Positions 48,027 to 57,654 of a stretch of 64,000 bases of DNA are shown here, one piece after another (positions within the stretch are counted from its first letter, which is position 1; each line of letters begins with the position of its first letter). Under the pieces are notes generated by a model. It worked only from the letters and a program-made list of their open reading frames with translations. It ran no database searches and had not been told where the DNA came from. The translations under genes were made by a program, and so were the position numbers. The DNA comes from Barthelona sp. PCE. Lineage: Eukaryota > Metamonada: BaSk clade. Location: positions 806,001 to 870,000 of the forward strand of contig JAUFOR010000002.1 of NCBI GenBank assembly GCA_040285745.1, given 5' to 3'.

Positions 48027-49886
48027 ATGGACATTCAAAAGCTCAGATATTCTTTAGAAGCTAAATTGAATGTGCTTTATCCCTTAAGCACTGATGTGTA
48101 TGAAAAGACTTTGGGAATTGTGGATCGTTATATTGAAAACGAATCAACACCCACAAAAAAGAGTGCTATATCTGCAGCAGACAATCTTCTCATCACTTAT
48201 GGAGACTCTTTGATAGACGATTCAGATGAAAATCAGAAAACTCCACTTGCCTATTTACAACAGTTTCTGGATGAAAGAGCTCCAGAAATCACAGGTGTCC
48301 ACCTGCTGCCATTTTGTCCATACACATCTGACGATGGATTTTCAGTCGTTGATTATAGAAAAATTAATCCAGAGTTAGGATCTTGGGATGACGTTAAAAA
48401 TCTGGCAAAAGAGAGGTCGCTTATGTTCGACCTTGTACTTAACCACTGTAGTCAGAAGAGCGAGTACTTCGAACAAGCTAAAAAAGAATTTTTCGAGGGT
48501 AACCTTGACAACATGGTGAAGTTCTTCCACATTTTTGAGAAAGATCCGAGTGAACTTGGTATTGATTACTCTGGCGTAACGCGCCCTCGTCCCTGGCCCC
48601 TTTTCAGTAAGTACGATGATGAAAATAGCGAAAAGAGCCTTTATGCCTGGACAACTTTTTCCGATGATCAGGTTGATCTAAACTTCAACGAACCACAGGT
48701 CTTCCTTGAGTTCCTGGACGTGTATCTCAGCTACCTTGCCAATGGTGCAACATATGTAAGACTCGATGCAGTAGGTTTTCTGTGGAAGGTGTTTGGAACT
48801 ACTTGCATGCATCTGAACGAGACTCATGAGGTAATAAGATGTCTGAGAATCGCCACGTTGCTTGCTTTTGGTTCAAAGGGTGACTGTAGATACGTAATTA
48901 CTGAGACAAACGTACCTCATAAAGAGAATGTCAGTTATTTCGGTTTAACCGAAGAAATTGCTGTTGGTGGTTTCGAGCAGGAGGCCCAGTTAGTCTACAA
49001 CTTCACATTGCCTCCGCTGTTGCTTACAACTCTCGCTACTGGTAACGTTAGCGTTCTTGCTAAATGGGCCAACTCACTCGCTGAATCAACTGATGAGTGC
49101 GCTCGTCGCTTCGCTGAAGACGGAGCGTCAACTGTCAGTACAATGTTTAACTTCACTGCATCTCACGACGGTGTGGGTCTGCGTCCTCTTGAGGGTATCG
49201 TTCCTCAAGAAGCTGTTGACACGCTTACTGATCGCATGGAAAGGCTGGGTTCAAAGTTCAACATGCGCACAAAACCTGACGGTTCCAAGTCGGTGTACGA
49301 GATGAACGTTACTTACTTCGATGCCTGTGGTCTGATCGACGGTGAAAATGATGCACCATCCACAGTTCAGCATATCAAAACACTGCTCGGAAAGGAATGT
49401 TCAACGATGCTGGCAACAAAGATCCAGAGGTTCATGCTGACTCAATCGTTCGCTCTCTCGCTGATTGGTCTGCCTGGTATATACATTCACTCTCTGTTGG
49501 GCAGCAGTAACTGGACTGAAGGAATTGAAGAACATGGTCACAACAGAGCTATCAACAGAAAGAAGTACACCCGTACTGAGATCGAAGCTATGTTCTCTAA
49601 TGAGACATCACAGCACTCGATAGTTTTTGCATACTATAAGAAGATGTTACGCGTTCGTGCGGGTCATTCCGATTTATTCTGTCTAGATGCTCCTATGATT
49701 GTAGATAAGGAGAATGATAGTGTCATCTGTGTGCGTCGTGTAGCTGAGAATAGAGAAATTGAGTGTATATTCAACTTTAGTGCTGAGACTGTTATTGTAG
49801 AACGTAGCAACAGGATAGATGCAATCTCTAACAATTCTTTCAACGGAGAACTCCCTCCTTTTGGCTTTGTTTGGCTTCTTGAATAA
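48027..49886 (+). CDS. GH13_18 sugar phosphorylase (sucrose / glucosylglycerate phosphorylase-like)
   Basis: A 619-residue enzyme of glycoside hydrolase subfamily GH13_18, a group known chiefly from bacteria, whose members split alpha-glucosides with phosphate to give glucose-1-phosphate. Core motifs: ITYGDSLIDD (56-65), VHLLPFCPYTSDDGFSV, the nucleophile Asp247 in YVRLDAVGF, the acid/base Glu293 in VITETNVPHKEN and Asp381 in TASHDGVGLRP. WKVFGTTCMHLNETH after the nucleophile points to the sucrose or glucosylglycerate phosphorylase group. The substrate is not certain. No signal peptide; cytosolic. A TTG upstream is in frame, but the ATG follows the promoter tract. Stop TAAA. Confidence 0.9.
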   Translation: MDIQKLRYSLEAKLNVLYPLSTDVYEKTLGIVDRYIENESTPTKKSAISAADNLLITYGDSLIDDSDENQKTPLAYLQQFLDERAPEITGVHLLPFCPYTSDDGFSVVDYRKINPELGSWDDVKNLAKERSLMFDLVLNHCSQKSEYFEQAKKEFFEGNLDNMVKFFHIFEKDPSELGIDYSGVTRPRPWPLFSKYDDENSEKSLYAWTTFSDDQVDLNFNEPQVFLEFLDVYLSYLANGATYVRLDAVGFLWKVFGTTCMHLNETHEVIRCLRIATLLAFGSKGDCRYVITETNVPHKENVSYFGLTEEIAVGGFEQEAQLVYNFTLPPLLLTTLATGNVSVLAKWANSLAESTDECARRFAEDGASTVSTMFNFTASHDGVGLRPLEGIVPQEAVDTLTDRMERLGSKFNMRTKPDGSKSVYEMNVTYFDACGLIDGENDAPSTVQHIKTLLGKECSTMLATKIQRFMLTQSFALSLIGLPGIYIHSLLGSSNWTEGIEEHGHNRAINRKKYTRTEIEAMFSNETSQHSIVFAYYKKMLRVRAGHSDLFCLDAPMIVDKENDSVICVRRVAENREIECIFNFSAETVIVERSNRIDAISNNSFNGELPPFGFVWLLE

Positions 49887-50063
49887 ACATCAATTCTACC
49901 TGCATTGTGAAAATATTCCATTCACAATCATTTGTTAAATTCACAGAGTTGACTTATTGAATTCGTAATTGTATACAATTTGAAGGTATGTAAAAGTGTG
50001 TTTACAGTGGATAACTTGTTTTAACTAATCTCTCTTTTTCCTAACATTTATCTTTATTAAAGT

Positions 50064-53000
50064 ATGAAAAGGGAACTTTCAGAGGAAGAAATCCAAGACA
50101 GAGAGCCATTCAAATTCGGATCTATGGAAAAGAGCAAGAACATTGATCTTTTTGCTTCTAGAACACGTGTATCACGAAAGGATGCATCAAAACTCATCAA
50201 GAATATTAAGAATCTCACAGGAGGAGATGAGGGGCCTATTATTGAGCGCATTTCAGGACAAGACTATATGCTTTTTATGCCTGAGATTCTCTCTGCACTT
50301 TTTACTTCGCCTTTACGCACTAACGATGACATTGTTGCTGCTGCAAAGATCATTAGCGTTGTTACACAAAAGTATGGAGTTGAAGAACTCCATTCCCAAT
50401 TAGATAGTATTCTTGCACCCGTTATGCCCAATAGAAAGGAGGCTCTCGGCCAGAAGCCAAGCAACGACCGAATCACACGCCTCAAGCTTCGTCGTGCATA
50501 TTTAAAGTTGGTTAGTGAGCTGCATTATTTGGGTGTAGTAGATTCTCTTTTCCATTTCATTAAACAACAATTACGCGATTTCGAGTTCATCACAACGGTA
50601 GATTCTGTCCCAGCTCTTCCTGTACTTATGGGATTCCTTCAATCTCATCTATGGGTAATTTACAATGATACCGATATAATGCCATTCTTGAAGAAGTATT
50701 CAAAAGGTTTATGCAAGGTTTATGAATCGATCAATCAACGTGGTATTGAACTGAGATCGAAACAGATGCACACAATTTCCAAAGGTTCTCTGCATGACTT
50801 CACCAGCGAGATCGAGCAGCTTGATTCCTTTGAAAAGAAGTTGAGATTATCACTAGAAGGCCTGTGCACACTCTTTGAGCTTGAAAAGCCTTGGGAGAAA
50901 ATTGATCTTGTTGTTGAGGCTGAGGTTGAAGTGGCGGACATCACAACCACTGCGAAAGAGGATGAGTACTTCCCCTTTGACGATAAAACCGACTATGGTT
51001 TCTACAGAACCATCCCCGATCTCACAGACTATATGCAATGTGTTGCTGAGGAGGAAAATGAGAAGGAGGAAGAAGAGGAAGAATATGAACCTGAGGAGAT
51101 TAGTGGCGAAATGGAAAGTGAGGAACGAGAGTTAAGTCCGATTCAGTGCTGGCTTAACAATTATGTTAGAAATCCAGACATTGTTTTGCACAAAACGAAT
51201 TTTATGGAGATGTTCAAGGAGTTCGCTCGCATACATACAAGAAATTATGTTAAGAAATTGATTCCACGTGTAATTTTGCTACATTCAAACAATAATATGT
51301 TCAATATTAGTTACTATGCAAAATTCTTAAAGGCTGTGAGCATGCTGTATCCAAACATCATACAGGTTGTGAGGAATATAATGATCAAGTTCCTCGATTT
51401 CACTGTCAAAGGTGGACACGATATCAAGCACATTCGTGAGAGTGTTAAGCAGCAAAAGATGCTGCACTTCCTTGTTGAGCTTTTCAAATTCTCATTCTTT
51501 GAAGGAAGCACACTTGAGGAGATGAAGGAAATGAGCGGCGAGTCGCCGCTCAACGACGACGACAAATTCATTTTCCGCTACATTGTTTTGTTGATGGAAG
51601 AACTTGTGGGCAACAACATTGACCACATTTGTTTCTTGTTGCAGGCAGTTGGACGTACTATTCTCCGTAAAAGCGCCACCCGTAACGAGATGCTGAGCCG
51701 TTTGGGCGAGCTCAACGAGAGGCTGAAGCTGGGTGTTTTTAAGCGTAAAACCATTGCAGTTAAGCATGCCCTGAGTCTGTGCTTCTTGAGCTCTGGTCAG
51801 CAAATGCTGCAGAGCTATTCGGAGGCATATATTGAGCACATTTTTGATGAGATTTTTGATTCAACTCCTGTTGAAACCCTCTTGGAAGTACTCAACACGC
51901 TTCCTCTGGGTGAGCTGGCCAATTTCGGGGGATATCCCGCCCTCGAGCACGAAGATGGTGAAGAAGTCATCATGATCGACACTGGTCTAACTGTACAAGA
52001 GTTTGTTATTATATGCCTGGTTAAGCAGGCAATGAAGAGTGAACAGTGCTCACATCACCTTGCGTTATTTCTTCAAGGTTCAATGAACGCATATCCTAGT
52101 TTGGTACTTGAGGTTCTCGTTACAACATTTGGCTTGTTACACCAGTTTTATGAGAGAGAGATTGAGTTATTCAATGACACAATTGAGTTTGATGTGAATG
52201 ATCCTGTTCTCAAATTGTATGCTCGACGTAATCTTCTTCTGTTCTGTGTCATTGTTGTTTTTACTCCAAAACTTACGACATCACAATTCCGCAAGATTGA
52301 TATCCTCAATATTGTACAGCGACTGCTTGTTCTCCCTGTTTCAAAGGAGTTTTTGTTTGAGTTGACAGAGAAGACCAGCACTCGCCACGAGTCTATGCGT
52401 GCTCTCATCAACTTCCGTATCATTGGGCTCGCAACAGTGTTTGGATATCACCATGTCCACAGCGGATTGGGAAAAGATATTCACGCGTTCTGGCAACCGT
52501 TCTGTGATTTAATGAACGGTCTTGCTCAGTTTGACCTTGTACGATACAATGCGCTTTGTTTGTTTGATAGGGTCATGAAGAAGTATCAAGAGGACAAGAA
52601 GAAGGAGATTGTAGAAATTGAGTTTGCCGAGTTCTCCGACGTTGAAGAATCCGAAGAGGAGGAAGAGGACGAAGAGACGCAGCGCCTTGCTGATGAAGAA
52701 TTTGACAAGGAGTACAGTAGCATGCTCGAGGAGGCATCAAGAACTGCGCACGGACAACAGACCAGCGACCGTCTGGACAGATTAAAAGTGAGTACGGTTA
52801 TCCAGTCTGACATGAGAGAGCGCACGACGCGCCGCTATGGCCTTCTCACATCAAAGGGTGGAAAACCAATTATCAAGCAGACCAGTCTAACTGTTAGTGC
52901 TGATCGCGAAAGGATGGTGACTGTGGAACGCAGCCGAAGGCAAGAGAGGGATGTTTCTCTCCATCAGAAGTTCATTGACAGGTTCGACTCGGACAGTGAG

Positions 53001-53123
53001 GATGAAATAACTATGGAAATGAGTATGAACAAGAGCAGGAGAAGCAGAAGTAATGCACAACGCGTACGTGGACCAGTTCTTTCTTTAGAACAAGCAACGC
53101 TACAAGCATTTGATACAAATTAA
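50064..53123 (+). CDS. UPF2: Nonsense-mediated decay factor UPF2
   Basis: A 1019-residue UPF2-like protein, the bridge between UPF1 and UPF3 in nonsense-mediated mRNA decay. Three MIF4G-type helical regions lie at about 40-280, 370-590 and 595-850. The first holds LKLRRAYLKLVSELHYLGVV and a following long helical segment with ISKGSLHDF and LEGLCTLFELEKPWE, as in UPF2. An acidic linker (EEENEKEEEEEEYEPEEI) separates the first two, and a second acidic run (EESEEEEEDEETQR, about 870) precedes a UPF1-binding-like end (EEFDKEYSSMLEE). Human UPF2 is 1272. The identification is by layout and short matches. Confidence 0.82.
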   Translation: MKRELSEEEIQDREPFKFGSMEKSKNIDLFASRTRVSRKDASKLIKNIKNLTGGDEGPIIERISGQDYMLFMPEILSALFTSPLRTNDDIVAAAKIISVVTQKYGVEELHSQLDSILAPVMPNRKEALGQKPSNDRITRLKLRRAYLKLVSELHYLGVVDSLFHFIKQQLRDFEFITTVDSVPALPVLMGFLQSHLWVIYNDTDIMPFLKKYSKGLCKVYESINQRGIELRSKQMHTISKGSLHDFTSEIEQLDSFEKKLRLSLEGLCTLFELEKPWEKIDLVVEAEVEVADITTTAKEDEYFPFDDKTDYGFYRTIPDLTDYMQCVAEEENEKEEEEEEYEPEEISGEMESEERELSPIQCWLNNYVRNPDIVLHKTNFMEMFKEFARIHTRNYVKKLIPRVILLHSNNNMFNISYYAKFLKAVSMLYPNIIQVVRNIMIKFLDFTVKGGHDIKHIRESVKQQKMLHFLVELFKFSFFEGSTLEEMKEMSGESPLNDDDKFIFRYIVLLMEELVGNNIDHICFLLQAVGRTILRKSATRNEMLSRLGELNERLKLGVFKRKTIAVKHALSLCFLSSGQQMLQSYSEAYIEHIFDEIFDSTPVETLLEVLNTLPLGELANFGGYPALEHEDGEEVIMIDTGLTVQEFVIICLVKQAMKSEQCSHHLALFLQGSMNAYPSLVLEVLVTTFGLLHQFYEREIELFNDTIEFDVNDPVLKLYARRNLLLFCVIVVFTPKLTTSQFRKIDILNIVQRLLVLPVSKEFLFELTEKTSTRHESMRALINFRIIGLATVFGYHHVHSGLGKDIHAFWQPFCDLMNGLAQFDLVRYNALCLFDRVMKKYQEDKKKEIVEIEFAEFSDVEESEEEEEDEETQRLADEEFDKEYSSMLEEASRTAHGQQTSDRLDRLKVSTVIQSDMRERTTRRYGLLTSKGGKPIIKQTSLTVSADRERMVTVERSRRQERDVSLHQKFIDRFDSDSEDEITMEMSMNKSRRSRSNAQRVRGPVLSLEQATLQAFDTN

Positions 53124-53132
53124 TGTAAAGAT

Positions 53133-53819
53133 TTACACTATTACTTTAGGACTATCAGACACAAACTCCTTATAGCAAATACGCGCAGCGAAAAGACTTA
53201 AAAAAGCAGTGTGTTGTGAGAGGCTCCGACTTGTGTCACATTCACTTCTTTCAGCACATCCTTGCTGTGATAGATAGAGGAGGGAAGCACCCAGAGAGAG
53301 AATGAAAAGGGCACAGACGAGAGTAAGAAGGAGGAGGGAAATTTCACTCCGGATCGGTACCTGTTCAGATAATGATTTTATCTTGAATCGCTCAAAAAAC
53401 CCTACAAAGAGCACACAAGCAAGCTCAAGTAGTCCAAAAATCATCAAAAAGCTTGCGCAGTGTGAATGAAAAAAGTGGAAATTCACAACATCGAATGAAA
53501 CCATGAGAGCAAGATATATTGCGCTTATAGATGAGCAAAATGAAAATCCTGACAGAAAAGCAGTGTGAATCCAGCTGGTTGGTTCATAAAATAGATAGTT
53601 CTTTAAGCTTACGGAAAACAACACTTGCAGAACAGTAAAGGGCCCTAAAAAAATAAGACATATAGTGTACTCTGGCTGGCGTACTATGCCCCAAGATATG
53701 TTAATAATCCACTTTCCCTTCTCCCAATGACCTAAAAGAAATGAAATGAACATTGATGCATAGATAGAAAAAAGTATACCCGTTGGGATAACCCATGCAT
53801 ACGTTTTTATGCGAGCCAT
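53133..53819 (-). CDS. Six-helix membrane protein, possibly Frag1/DRAM/Sfk1-like
   Basis: A 228-residue protein with about six membrane segments (about 8-28, 55-75, 90-108, 118-140, 145-160 and 178-195). The order of segments and the sequence IPTGILFSIYASM with a lumenal loop ending ISWGIVRQPEY recalls the Frag1/DRAM/TMEM150/Sfk1 family, where the loop has DTGxYPPE. The match is weak. The ATG at 53819 (MARIKTYAWVIP) is taken; the frame extends to a TTG upstream. The stop TAAA lies 9 bp from the stop of UPF2. Confidence 0.55.
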   Translation of the reverse strand: MARIKTYAWVIPTGILFSIYASMFISFLLGHWEKGKWIINISWGIVRQPEYTICLIFLGPFTVLQVLFSVSLKNYLFYEPTSWIHTAFLSGFSFCSSISAIYLALMVSFDVVNFHFFHSHCASFLMIFGLLELACVLFVGFFERFKIKSLSEQVPIRSEISLLLLTLVCALFILSLGASLLYLSQQGCAERSECDTSRSLSQHTAFLSLFAARICYKEFVSDSPKVIV

Positions 53820-53899
53820 AATATTGTAAAAGAAAAAAAAAAGACCTAAAAAAGTGCAAAAAAACAAAAACAAATATGTTCACAATAATTTACACACTA

Positions 53900-54922
53900 T
53901 TATATGTTTAAGGGTACCACCTCGACACACCCAGTCTTTGTCGCTGCAATACAGAAAGATCCCACAATCATACACCGGGATAATTCTTCAACTGGCAATT
54001 CCAAATCTACTCGTCCAACAAGAGACTGAGCCAATGGATCAATCAGACAGCCACGAGCTTGTCCGTTGCATTTAGTAACTACACAAGCGAGATTCTCACC
54101 CAGCCATTGTCTTTGAACAGCCACTATATGCTCATTATCCTCCAACACTATCGTTGTGTTATTTGACCGACCATATAACTTAAAAGTGATAGTATCGCCG
54201 ATCACCGGGGGCCTTCCGCGGTTCTTGGACTTCTTCCTCTTGCCTTCTTTCAATAACTTCCTTGAATAACTTACTAAGCATCCTTTCGATACAGCTTTTG
54301 GTGTGTACTTCGTCTGACTGAACGAATCATCAATATTACAGTTATAGAACATGTTTTCATCCCAGTCGATGTCCATGTAGTACTCATTAGTTTCAAGAGC
54401 CTGATACAAGAACGGCTCTGACCAATCATACAGTGAATCACTTCGAATACCCTCATGTCCTTCGTGGAAGTACACATATATGTAATTTTTTTTGTTTTTC
54501 ATTCTCCCCTCCGTGACCTTGTGGATACCTTGTGTTACGAATGTTACTGGAAATTCTTCACGTCCATATTTCGTTGCTGGCACACATCCCAAATAATTAT
54601 ATCCGGTTAGTTCTCTGTAGAAGCGAAGTTCTGGAACCTCAGTAACAACGATTTCAAAAACAAGAAGATTCCTGTCACGCTTCAAAATGACATACTTACT
54701 GAACGAAGTGTATATGAACTTTTTTTGCAAGTCTGTATCTTCAGCAATGGATTCAGTCAGGCCCCTCAAATCAATGTCTTGAATTTTGGCAATTGTCATA
54801 TCACTGTTTATACGAAAAAGCGACAACATAAAAATATCCTCCAATTTTACCAAGTACAGTTCTTTTGCAACAGAAATAAACCCAAAACACCCAAAACACC
54901 CATTAAGCTCCAAAATACCCAT
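53900..54922 (-). CDS. Hypothetical protein with AT-hook-like motif
   Basis: A 340-residue protein that I do not recognise. It is rich in strand-turn patterns (YVILKRDRNLLVFEI, IYVYFHEGHEG), suggesting half a propeller or a similar fold. A basic stretch KRKKSKNRGRPPV near 233 contains RGRPP, the core of an AT-hook, and could also serve as a nuclear localisation signal. It has several cysteines but no zinc-finger spacing. The ATG at 54922 follows CCCTTTCTTTTATTGGTTTTCTC. It ends 80 bp from the start of the neighbouring membrane protein, same strand. Confidence 0.65.
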   Translation of the reverse strand: MGILELNGCFGCFGFISVAKELYLVKLEDIFMLSLFRINSDMTIAKIQDIDLRGLTESIAEDTDLQKKFIYTSFSKYVILKRDRNLLVFEIVVTEVPELRFYRELTGYNYLGCVPATKYGREEFPVTFVTQGIHKVTEGRMKNKKNYIYVYFHEGHEGIRSDSLYDWSEPFLYQALETNEYYMDIDWDENMFYNCNIDDSFSQTKYTPKAVSKGCLVSYSRKLLKEGKRKKSKNRGRPPVIGDTITFKLYGRSNNTTIVLEDNEHIVAVQRQWLGENLACVVTKCNGQARGCLIDPLAQSLVGRVDLELPVEELSRCMIVGSFCIAATKTGCVEVVPLNI

Positions 54923-55575
54923 AATAATGAGAAAACCAATAAAAGAAAGGGATTTAAAAAATTTTCAATAAGTTTAAGGAAAATTTATTGAATATGACAT
55001 TGTTAATAGTGTTTTTCCAATATTTTAAGCTCCTATTCATCATCAAAAACAATGTACAAGCAAATATATAGATAGCTCAAAAAAACATTACCCTTTAACC
55101 TTGAGTATTCATCTAAAAGTTGGTTATGTGAAGATATTAGTTAAATATGATCCTTTGACAACTAAAATCCTCTCTATAATCTTAAAAATTCTCAATAATC
55201 AGGATTCTCAAAATAACCTAAAAAACAGCCCTTGCCCGGTTCCAAAAATCAGTCTCTTTAGGTAAAAGGGTAATAAAATAGGAGATACGTCACTTTTCTG
55301 TATCTCTACGTATATTCACAATACACACTCTTTGGAGTTCCATAGGGAATAATCCCTACTGTGAGACTCCTATACGGAGTATTGATCCTGAAGCACGATT
55401 TTGATTTGACTTGATTGAAAAGACCAGTCTCCGAACCAGCATTCTTTTTTCTGTGAAGGATGGATTCGAAAAAATGTACCAGAAAACACAAGCTAAATGT
55501 CCCAAAAAAAGTCATGAATGTAGATTTACAGCTGCATTTTTGTAAACTTTTTTCTCACCCGTTACAAAACCAACG
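54923..55575. other. Intergenic region with short hairpins
   Basis: A 653-bp spacer between divergent genes. It has three close hairpins at 55327-55380. A 69-codon minus-strand frame at 55306-55515 overlaps them, but it has no known relative to my eye. The T-rich run TTTTTTCTCACCCGTTAC sits just before the next ATG. Confidence 0.4.
55327..55380 (+). repeat. Three consecutive short hairpins
   Basis: ACTC-TTTG-GAGT (55327-55338), TAGGGA-ATAA-TCCCTA (55343-55358) and ACTCC-TATAC-GGAGT (55366-55380) lie in a row. The outer two share the same stem sequence and can also pair with each other. They may mark a structured transcript or a relic of a mobile element. Confidence 0.35.
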
Positions 55576-56907
55576 ATGAAGAAGATCTTACTCTTAGCAC
55601 TTTTTGCGTGCCTTATAGCTGCCACGGCCCACGAATGGGAAGTCTCCGAAGAGCAAGGATGGTTCGAAGAATATGACAAGATTAAAGTTGATTTGAAAGC
55701 CCTTCGCTACGGAAGACGCCATTATGAGGAAGACTGGTGGGTGGATGAAGACGGCAATAAGCTCGATCACCATCCCTGGACTGAAAAAAAACGTTGCGGA
55801 AAATATTGGTATCAAAAATGTGATGAAGACGATGAGGACTATGATGCATACAGATGGCATCATATTTTCGGAATGCTGGACAAGTTCAAGCGCTTCGTTG
55901 AGGAACACAAGGACCTGATCGAATGTGACGAAGGTTGCGTTTTTTATAACACAACTACTGACCGTTTCGAGTGTCAGACTGAGGTAATAGACGTGTGCTA
56001 CGAACACGAAAACACCACTATTTGCGAACAGGAGTGTGATTTTGACAACTTCTGGAAGTTCAATTGCGAAACGCACGAGTGGGAGTGTGGCGAAAATGAG
56101 ACATGTACAGATGGTTACTGGAAGGATCCTGAGGAGGAATGCACGCCGCACAGACCCGAGCCTGAGTGCCATGAGGAGTGCCGTTACTTCAACAAGGCAA
56201 ACCATCGCTTTGAATGCTTCAAGGATTGTGATGAGCATGGTTGCTCTGGTAAGCACTGTGGATACAAGGATTGCTGGAAGTGGGATGCTAGCGAGTGTGA
56301 GTGGGCGTGTGATGATGGTGAAAAGTGCAAGAACTGCTACAAAATCACCGAAGGTCATCCCCATGGTTGTAAGCACTGTGAACTCAAGAAACATAAGCCT
56401 GAGAAGTTCAGTTGCGATGGCATGAGCAATACTGAGGCTCTATTCCGTATCTGGAAGAAAGCTGGTGGTAAAAAGCTCAACAAGAAGAAGTGGAAAGTTT
56501 TCTTCAAGCATCTCAAACATGACAAGCCTCTCCCTAACGTGTGTGCGCCCTCTGGCGAAGCTTATGAGGATTCTGCCATTCCTGGCATCACGTGCAAGAG
56601 CGACCGTGTTGTTGAACTTGATTGGTCGAAAATGGGTTTCAAAGGTAAGCTCTCTGAAGCCGTAAAGTGTCTCCAACAGGCTAAGGTCATTAATATGAGC
56701 GATAATAAGCTCAGAGGTAAAATTCCTGCACTTCCCGCCAATGTCCAGTACGTCGATCTGAGCGACAACAAGTTTGAGAAGTTGAGCAAGAAGATTTGTG
56801 GTCTCAAACACTGTCATCACATGAACATTGCTGACAACGACTTTTATGACATTCTTGAATGCATTCAAGACAAAAAGATATGCAAAAAGTATGGCGTTGA
56901 ATACTAA
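55576..56907 (+). CDS. Secreted cysteine-rich protein with C-terminal LRRs
   Basis: A 443-residue protein with signal peptide (1-18, KKILLLALFACLIAATA). The mature part has a Trp/Asp-rich region, then about 30 cysteines between 110 and 290 in repeated modules (CDEGCVFYNTTTDRFEC, CEQECDFDNFWKFNC, CHEECRYFNKANHRFEC), each Cys-x3-Cys-x-F/Y-x-N with FEC at the end. The C-terminal 140 residues carry plant- or bacterial-type LRRs: VVELDWSKMGFKGKL, VINMSDNKLRGKIPALP, YVDLSDNKFEKL. This looks like an extracellular adhesion or binding protein. No anchor is seen at the C-terminus. Stop TAAA. Confidence 0.88.
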   Translation: MKKILLLALFACLIAATAHEWEVSEEQGWFEEYDKIKVDLKALRYGRRHYEEDWWVDEDGNKLDHHPWTEKKRCGKYWYQKCDEDDEDYDAYRWHHIFGMLDKFKRFVEEHKDLIECDEGCVFYNTTTDRFECQTEVIDVCYEHENTTICEQECDFDNFWKFNCETHEWECGENETCTDGYWKDPEEECTPHRPEPECHEECRYFNKANHRFECFKDCDEHGCSGKHCGYKDCWKWDASECEWACDDGEKCKNCYKITEGHPHGCKHCELKKHKPEKFSCDGMSNTEALFRIWKKAGGKKLNKKKWKVFFKHLKHDKPLPNVCAPSGEAYEDSAIPGITCKSDRVVELDWSKMGFKGKLSEAVKCLQQAKVINMSDNKLRGKIPALPANVQYVDLSDNKFEKLSKKICGLKHCHHMNIADNDFYDILECIQDKKICKKYGVEY

Positions 56908-56929
56908 ATGCAATAAACTGTTTTTGTGT

Positions 56930-57595
56930 CTAAAGTTCCACTGCCTGAAGCTTAATGTGATTGGCTTCACTTCCTTTTGGACTCACACAAGGCTCTGTCT
57001 TATTTAACGATATGTATTCTTTATAGTCCTCATAACTCATAACGTTAATACCCATATTGCGCAGCTGCAAACTGCATTCATCCGCAATATTCAGACATTG
57101 TGTTGTGAAGTCAGCAATTTTTTCCTTGAAAAATACAAGGTAGTGCTCAGTACCCGTACATAATTTCATTATGTCCTGCTCAACCTTTGATGTCGAGTTT
57201 TGCAGATGATAACGCAGACGATCATTGCTCTTTTGAATCTGAGATGCATAGTCAATTAAATCAGCCTGCTTCTCGCATATAGTGTTGCAACGGTCAATAG
57301 CAACTGTGGAAAAGTTAGAAATCGGAGTGCTAAGCCCACTGTGCTCAATAATAGGAGATTTTGGCAGACTAGGTTCATCACTGTTTCCCAAAGACCACTG
57401 AGGAAGCAGTGGAGCACGAATCGTCATCAAAGACAATGTCTCGAGCATTGGATCAGGAGCTCTTGTTGTTGGACTGGATACAACTCGACTCTTCTTCTTA
57501 ACATGCAATAAACTATCAAAATCTTCCTTTTCTTTTTCCTTATGATCTGGCTGGACATCGTCCTGGGTTTTTAAGTCGCTGGGATTCGGGCCCAT
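56930..57595 (-). CDS. Coiled-coil protein of unknown function
   Basis: A 221-residue protein. Its first 90 residues are polar and Ser/Pro-rich, with a basic cluster (VKKKSRV near 33). Residues about 95-185 form helices with heptad-like spacing (IDRCNTICEKQADLIDYASQIQ). It may be a subunit of a small coiled-coil assembly such as a tethering or BLOC-type complex, but I have no specific match. It shares a 59-bp spacer with the divergent cyclophilin-like gene and converges with the Cys-rich LRR gene across 22 bp. Confidence 0.65.
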   Translation of the reverse strand: MGPNPSDLKTQDDVQPDHKEKEKEDFDSLLHVKKKSRVVSSPTTRAPDPMLETLSLMTIRAPLLPQWSLGNSDEPSLPKSPIIEHSGLSTPISNFSTVAIDRCNTICEKQADLIDYASQIQKSNDRLRYHLQNSTSKVEQDIMKLCTGTEHYLVFFKEKIADFTTQCLNIADECSLQLRNMGINVMSYEDYKEYISLNKTEPCVSPKGSEANHIKLQAVEL

Positions 57596-57654
57596 TGTTT
57601 GTTAAGGTGAAAAAATGTTTTACAAAAAAAAACCCTTTTCTATATAATATAGGG
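57596..57654. promoter_or_regulatory. 59-bp bidirectional promoter
   Basis: Only 59 bp lie between two diverging start codons (57595 minus, 57655 plus). It holds A/T runs, ACCCTTTTCTATATAATATAGGG before the plus ATG and, on the minus strand, TTTTTTCACC. It is the shortest divergent spacer of the window and limits how large a core promoter can be here. Confidence 0.6.

Noticed and set aside
48027-49886. GH13_18 gene as bacterial contamination of the assembly
   Set aside because: It is flanked closely by eukaryotic genes on both sides, shares an 81-bp spacer with one and has the host-style T-rich start tract and TAAA stop.
55306-55515. 69-codon minus-strand frame in the intergenic region
   Set aside because: It coincides with the triple hairpin, has no promoter tract and no recognisable domain. 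Kept only as part of the intergenic description.
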